Positions 8,458-16,566 are shown, counted from the first letter of the stretch. The stretch: DNA of 64,000 nt from JAFAMB01 sp963775805 (GCA_963775805.1 CAVZKG010000002.1:620001-684000), one strand, 5' to 3'. Notes: generated by a model from the letters alone, not told the origin. Translations and numbers: made by a program.

Positions 8458-8934
8458 TCAGGCCAGGTTATTCTGGGATGTATTGGGTTCCAAAGAATTT
8501 TGCACCAATCTCTTTCGCATTTCAAAATGCGGGATCGAACCGAACAGGTGATGTGAGGCCCTAACAACCTCGTACCCGTTCGCCTGATAAAATGCTATTG
8601 CGTCTTCGCGAGCATTCAGCATCAACTCCTGGAACCCGGATCGTGTGGCCAGACTTTCCAATTCCTGCAGGATGGCGGTCCCTACGCCGCTTCCGCGCTG
8701 AGTCGGATCGACGGCCATATAACGAATCTGGCCTGAGCCAGGGGTGATTTGATGGAGGCGTCCGACGCCCATTAGAGTTCCGGATTCGCTCCAGGCCGCA
8801 AGATGGAACGCTGCATCTTCTAGAGTATCCTTTTCGGAGCCTGGCGGTTGGTTCCAAGGTTCACGCAAGATTTTCCAACGCAGCCGATAGTACGATTCGA
8901 ACTCGGTCTCGGTGACTGGAGGCCGGACTAGCAC
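8458..8934 (-). CDS. GNAT family N-acetyltransferase
   Basis: A 158-residue protein with the acetyl-CoA-binding core IRYMAVDPTQRGSGVGTAILQELE, where the R/QxxGxG/A loop is RGSGVG, followed by AFYQANGYEVV as in motif B. The N-terminal part around YRLRWKILREPW resembles the ElaA-like branch. The acceptor cannot be told from sequence. The gene converges with citrate synthase. Confidence 0.88.
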   Translation of the reverse strand: MLVRPPVTETEFESYYRLRWKILREPWNQPPGSEKDTLEDAAFHLAAWSESGTLMGVGRLHQITPGSGQIRYMAVDPTQRGSGVGTAILQELESLATRSGFQELMLNAREDAIAFYQANGYEVVRASHHLFGSIPHFEMRKRLVQNSLEPNTSQNNLA

Positions 8935-8985
8935 GGTAAGCTCAGCATTCGAACCCGTTCAGAAAGTTCTACGGAGGAGGCCAGC

Positions 8986-9002
8986 TCGGGCAAAGTGCCC
9001 GA
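8986..9002. terminator. Short hairpin between GNAT gene and unknown gene
   Basis: TCGGGCA (8986-8992) pairs with TGCCCGA (8996-9002) around a three-base loop. It lies just past the end of the minus-strand gene at 9010-9444. There is no strong T-run on either side, so its role as a terminator is uncertain. Confidence 0.4.
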
Positions 9003-9009
9003 AGCGAAG

Positions 9010-9444
9010 CTACTCCTCTTCCGTACGATTCTTCAATGCCAGCGTGACCGCTTCCGATACAACCGGGTGCCGCATTGCCCATCGATATTGGAATACTGGA
9101 TTTTCGTACGCCTCCTCATATCCGGCCGCAAGAGCATCCTGAATTTTCGACTTGGTTAACGGCCGTTTGACCTTGGTAACCGACTTTTCGACAACTGAAA
9201 GGCAATAGTCGATGACCATGCCGCAGGTAAGCTTGGAGAGGTCGTCCATTTCCTCTGTACAGAATCGGAAAAAATTCTCCCATGTGATACGATCATGATC
9301 ACCGACCCATGGTTCCGAACCGTCGAAGAACTTGAAGTTCAAAGATTTGCGCTCAAGGAACTGGTCGAGCGCCAGAGGATGAAGGGCAGATCCAAAATTC
9401 CAGCCCTTTGTGAGTTTATACTTTGATTCGAGAATGGTAGCCAT
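9010..9444 (-). CDS. Unknown protein, apparent paralogue of the 10399-10980 product
   Basis: A 144-residue soluble protein that I do not recognise. Its C-terminal half (LSKLT, VIDYCLSVVE, then RHPVVSEAVTLALKNR) lines up with the C-terminal half of the product of 10399-10980 (LSAVT, LVHYCLQILE, then KHPVVAKAVSNAAINR). The two therefore appear to be distant paralogues flanking the Rep_3 gene. No signal peptide, membrane segment or known catalytic motif is visible. It diverges from the Rep_3 gene across a 118-bp AT-rich gap that could hold both promoters. A helper or regulator of the initiator is possible but unsupported. Confidence 0.7.
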   Translation of the reverse strand: MATILESKYKLTKGWNFGSALHPLALDQFLERKSLNFKFFDGSEPWVGDHDRITWENFFRFCTEEMDDLSKLTCGMVIDYCLSVVEKSVTKVKRPLTKSKIQDALAAGYEEAYENPVFQYRWAMRHPVVSEAVTLALKNRTEEE

Positions 9445-9562
9445 CGCAGCAACTTATAGGTGCACTGCTTTATTGATAACGTTTTGAAGACAATGTAAAG
9501 GTAAATAGCTGTTTTTGCGTGCTTTCTGAAGCAATACCAGCTCTATTTCCTACATACTGACA

Positions 9563-10315
9563 ATGGCCACTGCAAAAAGTTCAATTCAGCGACGGCTGCC
9601 GGACAGCTTACTAGACAAAGGTCTTGAAGAGACCCTGCCGATCGGCGTTCAGAAAAGTTATTTCATGCTTCCGGAAGCCGAACGCAACTTACTTAATTTT
9701 GCTCTCGAAAAATATCGGTCTGGCCAGCGTGACCCAATCCTGGTGGGTGGCCAGAAAGTCCTCAAAGCGGCGCTTCGCCTGGCCTGCAATTATCGTCTTG
9801 CCATCGAGGAAGTCGAAGGTTCGCAAGCCATAACGAACTACACAAGATGGGTGGACGCCGTCCATGTTCGGGGAACAGAAAAGCCAGAGGTTTTTCTGGC
9901 GTTCAGCCCCAGGTTTGAACATATTTGGCTTGAGCTCAAGAAACTTTTACCGCGTTATTTGACCGAGCGCCCAGCGCGCCTTCGACTTCGGAGTCAATAC
10001 TCGCTGCGTCTATACAACTGGGCAAAGAATTATGCATCCCTTGGCAGTAAACGGATTTCTCTGGATCGTTTGCGGAAGGTCCTGGGATTGGAAGCGGTTC
10101 GAGACGCTCAAGGAAATCAAATTCAAGCCCCGCCGTTGCCGGTCTGGGCGAACCTCCGGCAGAGAGCTTTGGACACCGCGATCTCCGAGATCAATAAGAA
10201 AACTGATCTAAGGATCTCGCTCGAAGAACTGGGACGATCCCAGCACCGCCGAATTACAACACTCACGTTCAGTATCAGTCACCAGCGATTCCAGAATGGC
10301 GACGGGGAAGAATAG
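9563..10315 (+). CDS. Rep_3-family (RepB/Pi-type) replication initiator-like protein
   Basis: A 250-residue protein that fits the Rep_3 plasmid initiator family in its C-terminal half. The conserved core reads LRSQYSLRLYNWAKNY (about residue 142), SLDRLRKVLGLE, then RALDTAISEINKKTDLRIS, and ends with a basic strand (RRITTLTFSIS). These form the two winged helices that bind iterons in RepE, Pi and RepA. In a plasmid this would be the origin-binding initiator. Here it sits among chromosomal housekeeping genes, so it may be a domesticated or integrated plasmid gene. I see no clear iteron array immediately beside it. Confidence 0.82.
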   Translation: MATAKSSIQRRLPDSLLDKGLEETLPIGVQKSYFMLPEAERNLLNFALEKYRSGQRDPILVGGQKVLKAALRLACNYRLAIEEVEGSQAITNYTRWVDAVHVRGTEKPEVFLAFSPRFEHIWLELKKLLPRYLTERPARLRLRSQYSLRLYNWAKNYASLGSKRISLDRLRKVLGLEAVRDAQGNQIQAPPLPVWANLRQRALDTAISEINKKTDLRISLEELGRSQHRRITTLTFSISHQRFQNGDGEE

Positions 10316-10398
10316 GAAGGTGCATATGAACATTGTTCCCGGTTCGGATACCGGCTTTACGGCCGGTCCCTTGCATCTGGAGGCGGTTGTCGACGGTT

Positions 10399-10980
10399 GT
10401 GCCGGATAGAAATCGACCGTTGCCTAGGCTGATCCCTGTTACCGATGACCAGGTAATAGCGATTAACCACATCTCCTTCGACTTCCCGTACAATTTCGCC
10501 GCACCGCCAAAACCCGAAACGAGATTAGCGCTCGCAGAGTTCATCCGGGAGGCAGCATCCGAGTTTCCGTACGCAATGCGGGACCTTGTCGATAAACTCG
10601 ACCAGAATTACCTCAGCGCGGAATTGTTTGATCGATATTTCGACAGAGCCTTGCTGGCGACTCCTGGGCACTTGAGCGCGGTTACGGTCGCGAAACTGGT
10701 TCATTACTGCCTGCAAATCTTGGAAAGCGAAGCAGAAATTCTTCTGTGGGGACGGATCAACCGTGGCGTTCAAGGGATGCCGGATGCAAACGATATTGCA
10801 AACGCTCTGGCTACCAGGGCGAATCGTTACTCAAGTACCGAGAGTGTGCCGGAGTACGATCATGTAGGCCAGTTCCTTGTCGCCGTGAAGCATCCTGTCG
10901 TTGCGAAGGCGGTCTCTAATGCCGCAATTAACCGGTGGGGTGCGAGCGAGAAAACCGGGCTACCGCGGATTCCGTGGTAG
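10399..10980 (+). CDS. Unknown protein, apparent paralogue of the 9010-9444 product
   Basis: A soluble protein I do not recognise, of about 193 residues from a GTG at 10399. The same frame is open back to a TTG at 10333, but that stretch (rich in Arg and Pro) does not look coded. Upstream, an ATG at 10326 has a good AGGAAGG ribosome-binding site, but it lies in another frame and stops after 27 codons at 10409. The real start is therefore uncertain and a frameshift is possible. The C-terminal half resembles the 9010-9444 product (see there). It lies 83 bases after the Rep_3 gene on the same strand. Confidence 0.6.
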   Translation: MPDRNRPLPRLIPVTDDQVIAINHISFDFPYNFAAPPKPETRLALAEFIREAASEFPYAMRDLVDKLDQNYLSAELFDRYFDRALLATPGHLSAVTVAKLVHYCLQILESEAEILLWGRINRGVQGMPDANDIANALATRANRYSSTESVPEYDHVGQFLVAVKHPVVAKAVSNAAINRWGASEKTGLPRIPW

Positions 10981-10991
10981 ATCTCTTGAGA

Positions 10992-11082
10992 ACAGAATCG
11001 TTGATTTGTCTGGGAACCAGGAAACGTCGCCAAGTGCGCGTTTGAACCGACGCTGACGTTTGGCGGACAGAATCGTTGATTT
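10992..11082. repeat. Pair of 16-bp direct repeats downstream of the Rep_3 island
   Basis: ACAGAATCGTTGATTT occurs exactly at 10992-11007 and again at 11067-11082, 75 bases apart start to start, in the 281-bp gap after the island. Two copies are too few for a typical iteron array. They could be a remnant of one, a duplicated target or part of another repeat. The rest of the gap is AT-rich and holds no gene. Confidence 0.7.
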
Positions 11083-11261
11083 ATTGCGGTTTATCGTAAC
11101 CGGCTCATCAGAAATAAGATGTGTTCAAAAAGTGCGGTGTCTTTCGAACTTTTTTTCAAAAAACGGGAATCATCTTGTAGACACTGCCGATTCAAAATGC
11201 TAGTCCAAAGAGAAAAACATAATAAAGCTACGTAATAACAAAAGCGTTATAGGGAGACGGT

Positions 11262-12380
11262 ATGGAATTGTGTTGGAGCGGTTTCGTTTTGGTTGCTGCA
11301 GTGTTTGCATTCTTTACGGGGTACGGAGTTGCAGAAGAGGATTTGCCGAAGGAAAAGATCGCGCATGCAATCCTGAACCACAATGACCTCGCGGTGGTCA
11401 AGGTTGGGACGAATGGAGTGACCTCTCTGGAGTTTCCCTATAAAATTGAGGCGATCGATGGGTATGGGTTTTCGGCAACTCCCGGGACAGCCGATGCGTT
11501 CCAACTCACTTACACTAAAGGAGCTAATTATTTTAGTGTTCGTGCGTTGAAACCGGGGGCGTCCGGAAACCTGACTGTCGTTCTGGACCAGAAGGTCTAT
11601 TCAATTTTGTTTCGAGAGAGTAGCGACCCAAGCTTTGTAGACATTTTCGAACTCCCGGCCGAGAACGGGCCAACTCAGGCCGTCACGGAGAAAGAGCAGC
11701 CGGCGACGCTTACTCAGATCGCTGGCTTGCTTGATGTCGTCAAAAACTATGGCGCGCTCCGAACAACGCATCCGGAAGTCCTGGATGGGTTGCGCGTCGT
11801 CGAATCCGGAAAAAAAGTGACTCTCGGGAACGGGATCGAATCAACGATCCGTCGCGTGCTGGAAGACGACTCGATCGGTGCCGCCGCGTTTGAAGTGGAG
11901 ATTGACAATCGTTCCAACGACGACTTCACCTATGACCCGCGATCGCTCGAGATAAAGGGAAAACAACAAACTTACGATGCCGCGACGGAAGATGGAACCG
12001 GCACGGTCAAAGCCGGGTCGAGCGGAACCCTTTACCTCGCGGTGAATCTATCGGGAACGGGCCAACAGAATGGTCTGATCGGGGACGATCTGCAACTTAC
12101 CGTAAAAGCCAGCCCCAAGAATGAACCAATCACTTTTGATCAGCCCACAAGCAGTTATTTGCCAACCGCAATGACAACTCAAAAACTGCCAGATTTCAGT
12201 GATTCGTCGGTTGTCCAGGATCGCAGAGTCTATCCGGATTCGAAACCCGATGTTACGACGACGAAGCATGCGACGCCGAAGAAGGTTTTCAAGAAGTCCG
12301 AGACCTCTCCAAAGAATGCGAAGGAGTCGCTTGCCGAGCCCTCGAAGCCCGAACGAAAGAAATTATTTGGCTGGCTTTGA
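11262..12380 (+). CDS. Secreted two-domain beta protein, VirB9/TraK-like N-terminal half
   Basis: A 372-residue protein with an N-terminal signal peptide (hydrophobic to about residue 24), a start at ATG 11262 and AGGGAGA upstream. Residues 35-120 form a beta-rich domain. Its pattern (VVKVGTNGVTSLEFPYKIEAIDGYGF, then a strand ending YFSVRALKPG, then LTVVLDQKVYSILF) resembles the N-terminal domain of VirB9/CagX/TrbG, parts of the type IV secretion outer-membrane core. A second beta region spans about residues 190-290, followed by a Lys/Pro-rich tail. The likeness is one of pattern, not proven homology. The gene precedes the DUF4388-FGE gene, MglA and the pilus genes, and probably serves the same envelope machine. 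Confidence 0.65.
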   Translation: MELCWSGFVLVAAVFAFFTGYGVAEEDLPKEKIAHAILNHNDLAVVKVGTNGVTSLEFPYKIEAIDGYGFSATPGTADAFQLTYTKGANYFSVRALKPGASGNLTVVLDQKVYSILFRESSDPSFVDIFELPAENGPTQAVTEKEQPATLTQIAGLLDVVKNYGALRTTHPEVLDGLRVVESGKKVTLGNGIESTIRRVLEDDSIGAAAFEVEIDNRSNDDFTYDPRSLEIKGKQQTYDAATEDGTGTVKAGSSGTLYLAVNLSGTGQQNGLIGDDLQLTVKASPKNEPITFDQPTSSYLPTAMTTQKLPDFSDSSVVQDRRVYPDSKPDVTTTKHATPKKVFKKSETSPKNAKESLAEPSKPERKKLFGWL

Positions 12381-12447
12381 CCGACTAACCGTTGTCCCGT
12401 CCGCGACGGTTCGCTCCTACTGGTGATCGATTCACGGTTTTTCTGGC

Positions 12448-13710
12448 ATGCGCAAGGAACAGGTCACGGGCTTTGTCGGAAGAGTCGAGCGCCTCGAATT
12501 GCAGCATATCATTCAAATCGCTTGTTTGGCCGGGATTCGTGCCACGATCGGCGTCCGGCAAGGAAACCAAAAGGGTTACATCTTTGTCCGTAACGGCCAG
12601 ATTATACACGCCGCTGTCGGTAGCTCCTCTGGCCAGAAAGCAGTGAACGAGATGGTTGGCTGGCAAAGCGGACGATTCGATCTGAAGCACGGAATAGCAG
12701 AAGAGGTTCCGCGCACCATCACTGGGAATTCGGCTGGTGTGATTCTCGAAGCAACGCGGATCCTGGATGAGTGCCTGGCAGAGAATGCGCACACGGAATT
12801 GCCCGCGCGCCCCGGCGATGTCCGCTCGCTACAAATCAGTAAGGGCGGGGCAGCCGAGATATTAGCATTGATTACACATCAACGTAAACGCAGAGAATGG
12901 AGCGCCCGGTTCGGTCGCCTTTTGCGGATTGGCATAGTTGCTGTTTTGGCCGGATCTGTCGCCCTCGCAGGCTACGAGAAGATGGACAAAATCATAGGAC
13001 TTGTAAACGGGCTTCGCTCGAAGCCGGTTGTCTTTATCCGTCCCGCAAAGCCGATCGCAATCCCGGCCGGCTCGTTTTACTATCAGGACGGACAAAGAAT
13101 CACGATACCGGAATTTAATATTGACGTAACAGAGGTCACTATTGCCCAATATGCTGAGTTTCTCGGCGGGGTGGGTGAGAGCCGCGAATACGACCATCCG
13201 AGTCAACCGGCAGAAAAAAGTCACAGAAATCGGCAATGGGATTGGTTGTATGAAGTGGCCGTTCGAGAGGGAGAATTGGAAGGGGTGAAAATTAACATCA
13301 ATTTCCCGGCCGTGTTTGTGGACTGGTTCGATGCGTACGCCTACGCGAAGTGGAGAGGCCGCCGCTTACCCACTGAACAAGAATGGGAGAAAGCTGCTCG
13401 AGGGATATCTGGTCAGCGTTATCCTTGGGGTCCGGACGATCGGCTCGATGCCGCCAATATTTATCGAGGCGATCCGAAACAAAAGTGGACTCTTCCAGGC
13501 GCGTACGCGTTGGACAAAAGTCCGTACGGGGTACTGGATATGGCGGGGAACGTATCGGAATGGACGCAATCGATCGACCAGAGCGGTAATCCGATCATTC
13601 GCGGTGGAAACTTCGGCAACATCAACGCAGATGTGGCCCGACGTGTGACGAATCAGCGAAGTGTGACAATTAGTGATCGAATTGGGTTTCGAACAGTCTC
13701 TGCTCCATAG
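12448..13710 (+). CDS. DUF4388 (PATAN) - transmembrane - formylglycine-generating-enzyme-like fusion
   Basis: A 420-residue membrane protein. Residues 1-110 are a DUF4388/PATAN-type domain (GFVGRVERLELQHIIQIACL, then KGYIFVRNGQIIHA), usual in motility and signalling proteins. One membrane helix lies near residues 152-170, and residues 200-420 form an FGE-sulfatase domain of C-type-lectin fold (IDVTEVTIAQYAEFL, WFDAYAYAKWRGRRLPTEQEWEKAARG, YPWG, DMAGNVSEW, IRGGNF). With an inside-out topology the FGE domain would be periplasmic. I cannot see the paired active-site cysteines of true FGE, so it is probably a non-enzymatic binding domain. It lies between the VirB9-like gene and mglA. Confidence 0.85.
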   Translation: MRKEQVTGFVGRVERLELQHIIQIACLAGIRATIGVRQGNQKGYIFVRNGQIIHAAVGSSSGQKAVNEMVGWQSGRFDLKHGIAEEVPRTITGNSAGVILEATRILDECLAENAHTELPARPGDVRSLQISKGGAAEILALITHQRKRREWSARFGRLLRIGIVAVLAGSVALAGYEKMDKIIGLVNGLRSKPVVFIRPAKPIAIPAGSFYYQDGQRITIPEFNIDVTEVTIAQYAEFLGGVGESREYDHPSQPAEKSHRNRQWDWLYEVAVREGELEGVKININFPAVFVDWFDAYAYAKWRGRRLPTEQEWEKAARGISGQRYPWGPDDRLDAANIYRGDPKQKWTLPGAYALDKSPYGVLDMAGNVSEWTQSIDQSGNPIIRGGNFGNINADVARRVTNQRSVTISDRIGFRTVSAP

Positions 13711-13974
13711 CGATCTAAGTAGCTAACAAAACAAAAAAGAGCATTGAAATACATATTTCCACAATCGAATCAAAGCTTGAGAAACATGATAAATACTAAA
13801 AACGTTTTAGTGATTGCGTAATGTTTTTTAGTAGTTAAGAATGCTGGGTATGTCCGGACCTCATTCGATTCTGATGAGTTTAAAGGGACCCGCACAGGGT
13901 GCGAGAGTGTCCGAATTGCAATTTAACTCGCGCTGAATACTGAGGAACGACGGCGACAGGAGGCATAGAAACGG
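13711..13974 (+). promoter_or_regulatory. AT-rich leader region upstream of mglA
   Basis: This 264-bp gap has no open frame. It holds a perfect hairpin, ACTAAAA (13795-13801), ACG, TTTTAGT (13805-13811), a second small hairpin CGCAC-AGG-GTGCG (about 13891-13903), and an AGGAGG ribosome-binding site just upstream of the ATG at 13975. The hairpins may be a weak terminator for the upstream gene or regulatory sites. I identify no known riboswitch. Confidence 0.4.
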
Positions 13975-14619
13975 ATGGCATACGTGAATTGGGTTACATA
14001 CGAGGCGCAGGTCAAAGTGGTTTACTACGGTCCCGCTTACGCAGGCAAAACGACCTCTCTAAGATATCTCTCGTCTCGGCTTGAAACGGATGTAAAGGAG
14101 TTGCCGACGACTGACGACCGATCGGTCTTTTTCGAATACACACAGTCGAATAAGTTTCCGGCCAATAAGCTGGAAGTGAAGTTTCTTTACTGGACTTTGC
14201 CCGGCCAACAGAAATACCGGCGCACCCGGCACCTGGTCCTGGCGGCAACGGATGCGGTTGTGTTTGTGGCGGACAGCCAATATGAAGCGGCTGCAAAGAA
14301 CATCGAGATGTTGAACGATTTAGAGGAACTTTTAGCCGAACGTGGTCTATGCCTGGAAGGAAGAGCGAACTTGGCGCTTCAGCCGGTCCCGATCGTTTTC
14401 TTTTACAACAAGCGTGATCTTCCCGATATCATGTCGGTCCAGTACATGGATGCATTGTTTGGGCAGCGGATCTGGCAGGCAACGCGCTTCACCGGCGAGG
14501 CGACCACCGGCAAGAACGTTATCCGGGCGGCCAACGCGGCCGCCGCACTTGCATTGAAGCGGTTGGAGGAGAAGATCTATGGACCTGAAAAGCAGCAGGT
14601 TGCGGCGGAAGCGGAGTAG
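13975..14619 (+). CDS. mglA: MglA-like small Ras-type GTPase
   Basis: A 214-residue cytoplasmic GTPase. The G1 loop is GPAYAGKTTS (about residues 19-28), the G3 region is YWTLPGQQKYRRTR, and the G4 motif is NKRDLP. MglA in Myxococcus sets cell polarity and controls type IV pilus and gliding machines together with the roadblock protein MglB. That role fits the next two genes, a pseudopilin and a PilT-like ATPase. The 3' end overlaps the pseudopilin gene by 41 bases, which implies coupled translation. No mglB is adjacent, but two roadblock-like genes head the pilus operon at 53619-55328. A strong AGGAGG site precedes the start. Confidence 0.9.
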   Translation: MAYVNWVTYEAQVKVVYYGPAYAGKTTSLRYLSSRLETDVKELPTTDDRSVFFEYTQSNKFPANKLEVKFLYWTLPGQQKYRRTRHLVLAATDAVVFVADSQYEAAAKNIEMLNDLEELLAERGLCLEGRANLALQPVPIVFFYNKRDLPDIMSVQYMDALFGQRIWQATRFTGEATTGKNVIRAANAAAALALKRLEEKIYGPEKQQVAAEAE

Positions 14620-14956
14620 TGGCTGGGGTTTGTTCGAGATTCTGCTGGGGATCGTTTTGATGACCCTGATTGCTGGTACGGTTGCTATGGGAGCGCGACA
14701 GGCGCTTGATAGCGCGAACGGGCATGATTGTTCGAAGAATCTGGCGTTGATTGAAGCGGCAAAAGACGAGTTTACGCGAGACAATCCGGGCGTTCCCCTC
14801 ACGAGCGAATTGCAGCTTTCAAAGTACTTGAAATACGGCATTCCTACCTGTCCCTCTGGCGGGACATACGACCACGTGTTGGATCTCACTCAGAAAGCGA
14901 CCTGCTCATTGGGTGCGACGAGTGGCAAGCCAAATTATCACTCGCTCGAACCGTAG
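14579..14956 (+). CDS. Type IV pilin-like / pseudopilin protein
   Basis: A 125-residue protein with a short basic leader and a prepilin-type site, Gly then WGLFE, with Glu at +5, followed by the hydrophobic helix ILLGIVLMTLIAG. It would be cut and methylated by a prepilin peptidase, which is not in this window. The C-terminal part has CPSGG and TCSLGATSG, resembling short Verrucomicrobial pseudopilins. A region around AKDEFTRDNPG also resembles AKQQYLVDNPE of the prepilin at 56213. It overlaps mglA and precedes the PilT-like gene. Confidence 0.85.
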   Translation: MDLKSSRLRRKRSSGWGLFEILLGIVLMTLIAGTVAMGARQALDSANGHDCSKNLALIEAAKDEFTRDNPGVPLTSELQLSKYLKYGIPTCPSGGTYDHVLDLTQKATCSLGATSGKPNYHSLEP

Positions 14957-15022
14957 AAAAGAAGCCGTTGATCTGACCCTGGGCGAATTGTGGCAGGTTT
15001 CGTCAGGAAGGGACTATCCGGA

Positions 15023-16069
15023 ATGTCGAGCAACAGTTATCAATCGGAGTGGGACCTGATCGTCGGGTTTGTTGCAAAGCATCGCTGCAGCGATCTGACA
15101 TTCAATCGGCAGAATGTAACTGGCAAGGTCGACAATCACGTGGTCCGACTTAGCGACGACAATGCGTTCTCGAGAACTGCGTTTGAAGGGATCATCTACT
15201 CCATCGTCGATAGCCGGCCGGATCTTGTCCAGAGATTAGCCGATCCGATGCCTTCTCTGGATCTTTCCGTCGTCAAATCCGGGATGCGTTTCCGAGCCAA
15301 TATCGTGCGCGCACAAGGCGAGTTAAATGCGTCGCTTCGGCCGCTGCCTGAAAATCCGCCTCTGCCGAAAGAGATAGGATTTGGAGATATTGCAGTTAGA
15401 ACGATCATCGGCTACGTGAGCGGCCTAGTGATACTCTCCGGGCCGACAGGGTCCGGAAAGACGACATCGGTTGCCTCTTTTATCCGGATATTCAACGAGA
15501 CCCAGCCGGTCAAGATAGTGACAATCGAAGATCCAATCGAGTACGAGTTCAGAAATGCAAAGGCGGAAATTGTGCAACGAGAGGTATTTACGGATTGCAG
15601 GAGTTTCGCCGTAGGAACGCGGGATGCGATGCGGCAGAGTCCTAACATCATTTTTGTAGGTGAAATACGTGATGGGGAGACTGCGAAGGCTGCGTTTTAT
15701 GCAGCGGAAACGGGGCACTTGGTGTTTGGCACACTGCATGCCGATCGCGTCTTTGAGATACCGTCGCGGTTGTTAAATTTGCTGCCGACCGAAGACAAGG
15801 AGAATGGTCGCTATGTTTTGTCTAAGATCTCGAGGGCATTTATCAGTCAAAGACTATTACGGTTGCGAGATGGAGGACGCGTCGCTGCACGTGAAATATT
15901 GCTGCATGCGCCGGCGATGCCGGCTCTCATCGAAAAAGGTAAAGAGCATGAGCTGCCGCACTTGATGCGATCGAATCAGGCAATCGGGATGACTGATCTT
16001 CAGAGTGAACTGTTGCGCCTGCGTGGCAAGCTGGCACAGGGTGAATACGACCGGTACAAAGAGGAATGA
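15023..16069 (+). CDS. pilT: PilT-like pilus retraction/twitching ATPase
   Basis: A hexameric secretion ATPase of about 348 residues from the ATG at 15023; an in-frame GTG at 14990 would add 11 residues. AGGAAGGG upstream of 15023 is a plausible ribosome-binding site. Walker A is GPTGSGKTTS, the Asp box holds ETQPVKIVTIEDPIE, Walker B is IIFVGEIRDGETAKAA, and the His box is TGHLVFGTLHA. It lacks the N-terminal extension of PilB/GspE, as PilT does. PilT normally retracts pili by depolymerisation. The N-terminal region (CSDLTFN instead of the usual SDLHL) is divergent. The stop overlaps the next gene. Confidence 0.9.
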   Translation: MSSNSYQSEWDLIVGFVAKHRCSDLTFNRQNVTGKVDNHVVRLSDDNAFSRTAFEGIIYSIVDSRPDLVQRLADPMPSLDLSVVKSGMRFRANIVRAQGELNASLRPLPENPPLPKEIGFGDIAVRTIIGYVSGLVILSGPTGSGKTTSVASFIRIFNETQPVKIVTIEDPIEYEFRNAKAEIVQREVFTDCRSFAVGTRDAMRQSPNIIFVGEIRDGETAKAAFYAAETGHLVFGTLHADRVFEIPSRLLNLLPTEDKENGRYVLSKISRAFISQRLLRLRDGGRVAAREILLHAPAMPALIEKGKEHELPHLMRSNQAIGMTDLQSELLRLRGKLAQGEYDRYKEE

Positions 16070-16071
16070 GA

Positions 16072-16566
16072 ATGGACTGTTCGGGACGGTCTTCAATCGA
16101 AAAGGGAGCGGAAGAACGACCGCATCCAAACCAAAATTTGGACGGATTGGGCGCCATTGATCCGGCTCAATTTTCCTCCGACGCGTCGTCGTTACTCGAT
16201 CGTTACCGGATTAATAATGTAAGCGATCCGGTGGCGATCGTAATGGACGCGATCAATCGAATGAACGGCAATCAGAGAGAAGTGATCGCGCAGTTTGAAG
16301 CCGCAATTGCACTGGCAGGGATTGAGTTTGGACGGATCGATCTGGCGATTCAGCGGACCGAGGAGATTGAACGCCGTGTTGAATTGCTAGTAACGAAACT
16401 TGATCGAACAGAAATGGATTTCACTCTCACAACAGACAAGATTCGTCGAAGGAGCAACGTCGACATTCTATTAAATCATTTAATGCCGCTCATCTATGGA
16501 ATCTTTGGAGCCGTGCTGACTTTGATAGTGCTCGTAGTCCTGTTCCGGATAAAGATTTTACACTGA
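16072..16566 (+). CDS. Unknown tail-anchored coiled-coil membrane protein
   Basis: A protein of about 164 residues (an ATG at 16066, overlapping the pilT stop, is also possible; AGAGGA is better spaced for 16072). The middle (residues 55-125) is alpha-helical with heptad-like spacing. The C-terminus is one strong membrane helix followed by a short basic end (FRIKILH), the topology of a tail-anchored protein facing the cytoplasm. It is not a recognised family. As the last gene after mglA, pilin and pilT, it may scaffold or tether the ATPase, which is inference from position. Confidence 0.7.
   Translation: MDCSGRSSIEKGAEERPHPNQNLDGLGAIDPAQFSSDASSLLDRYRINNVSDPVAIVMDAINRMNGNQREVIAQFEAAIALAGIEFGRIDLAIQRTEEIERRVELLVTKLDRTEMDFTLTTDKIRRRSNVDILLNHLMPLIYGIFGAVLTLIVLVVLFRIKILH

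Noticed and set aside
9440..9562. Possible iterons in the gap upstream of the Rep_3 gene
   Set aside because: I found AT-rich sequence but no repeated 15-22 bp unit; two copies elsewhere (10992, 11067) are not an array.
13851..13925. Hammerhead ribozyme or cyclic-di-GMP riboswitch in the mglA leader
   Set aside because: A CTGATGAG-like word and small hairpins are present, but the required GAAA core and the conserved riboswitch junctions are missing.
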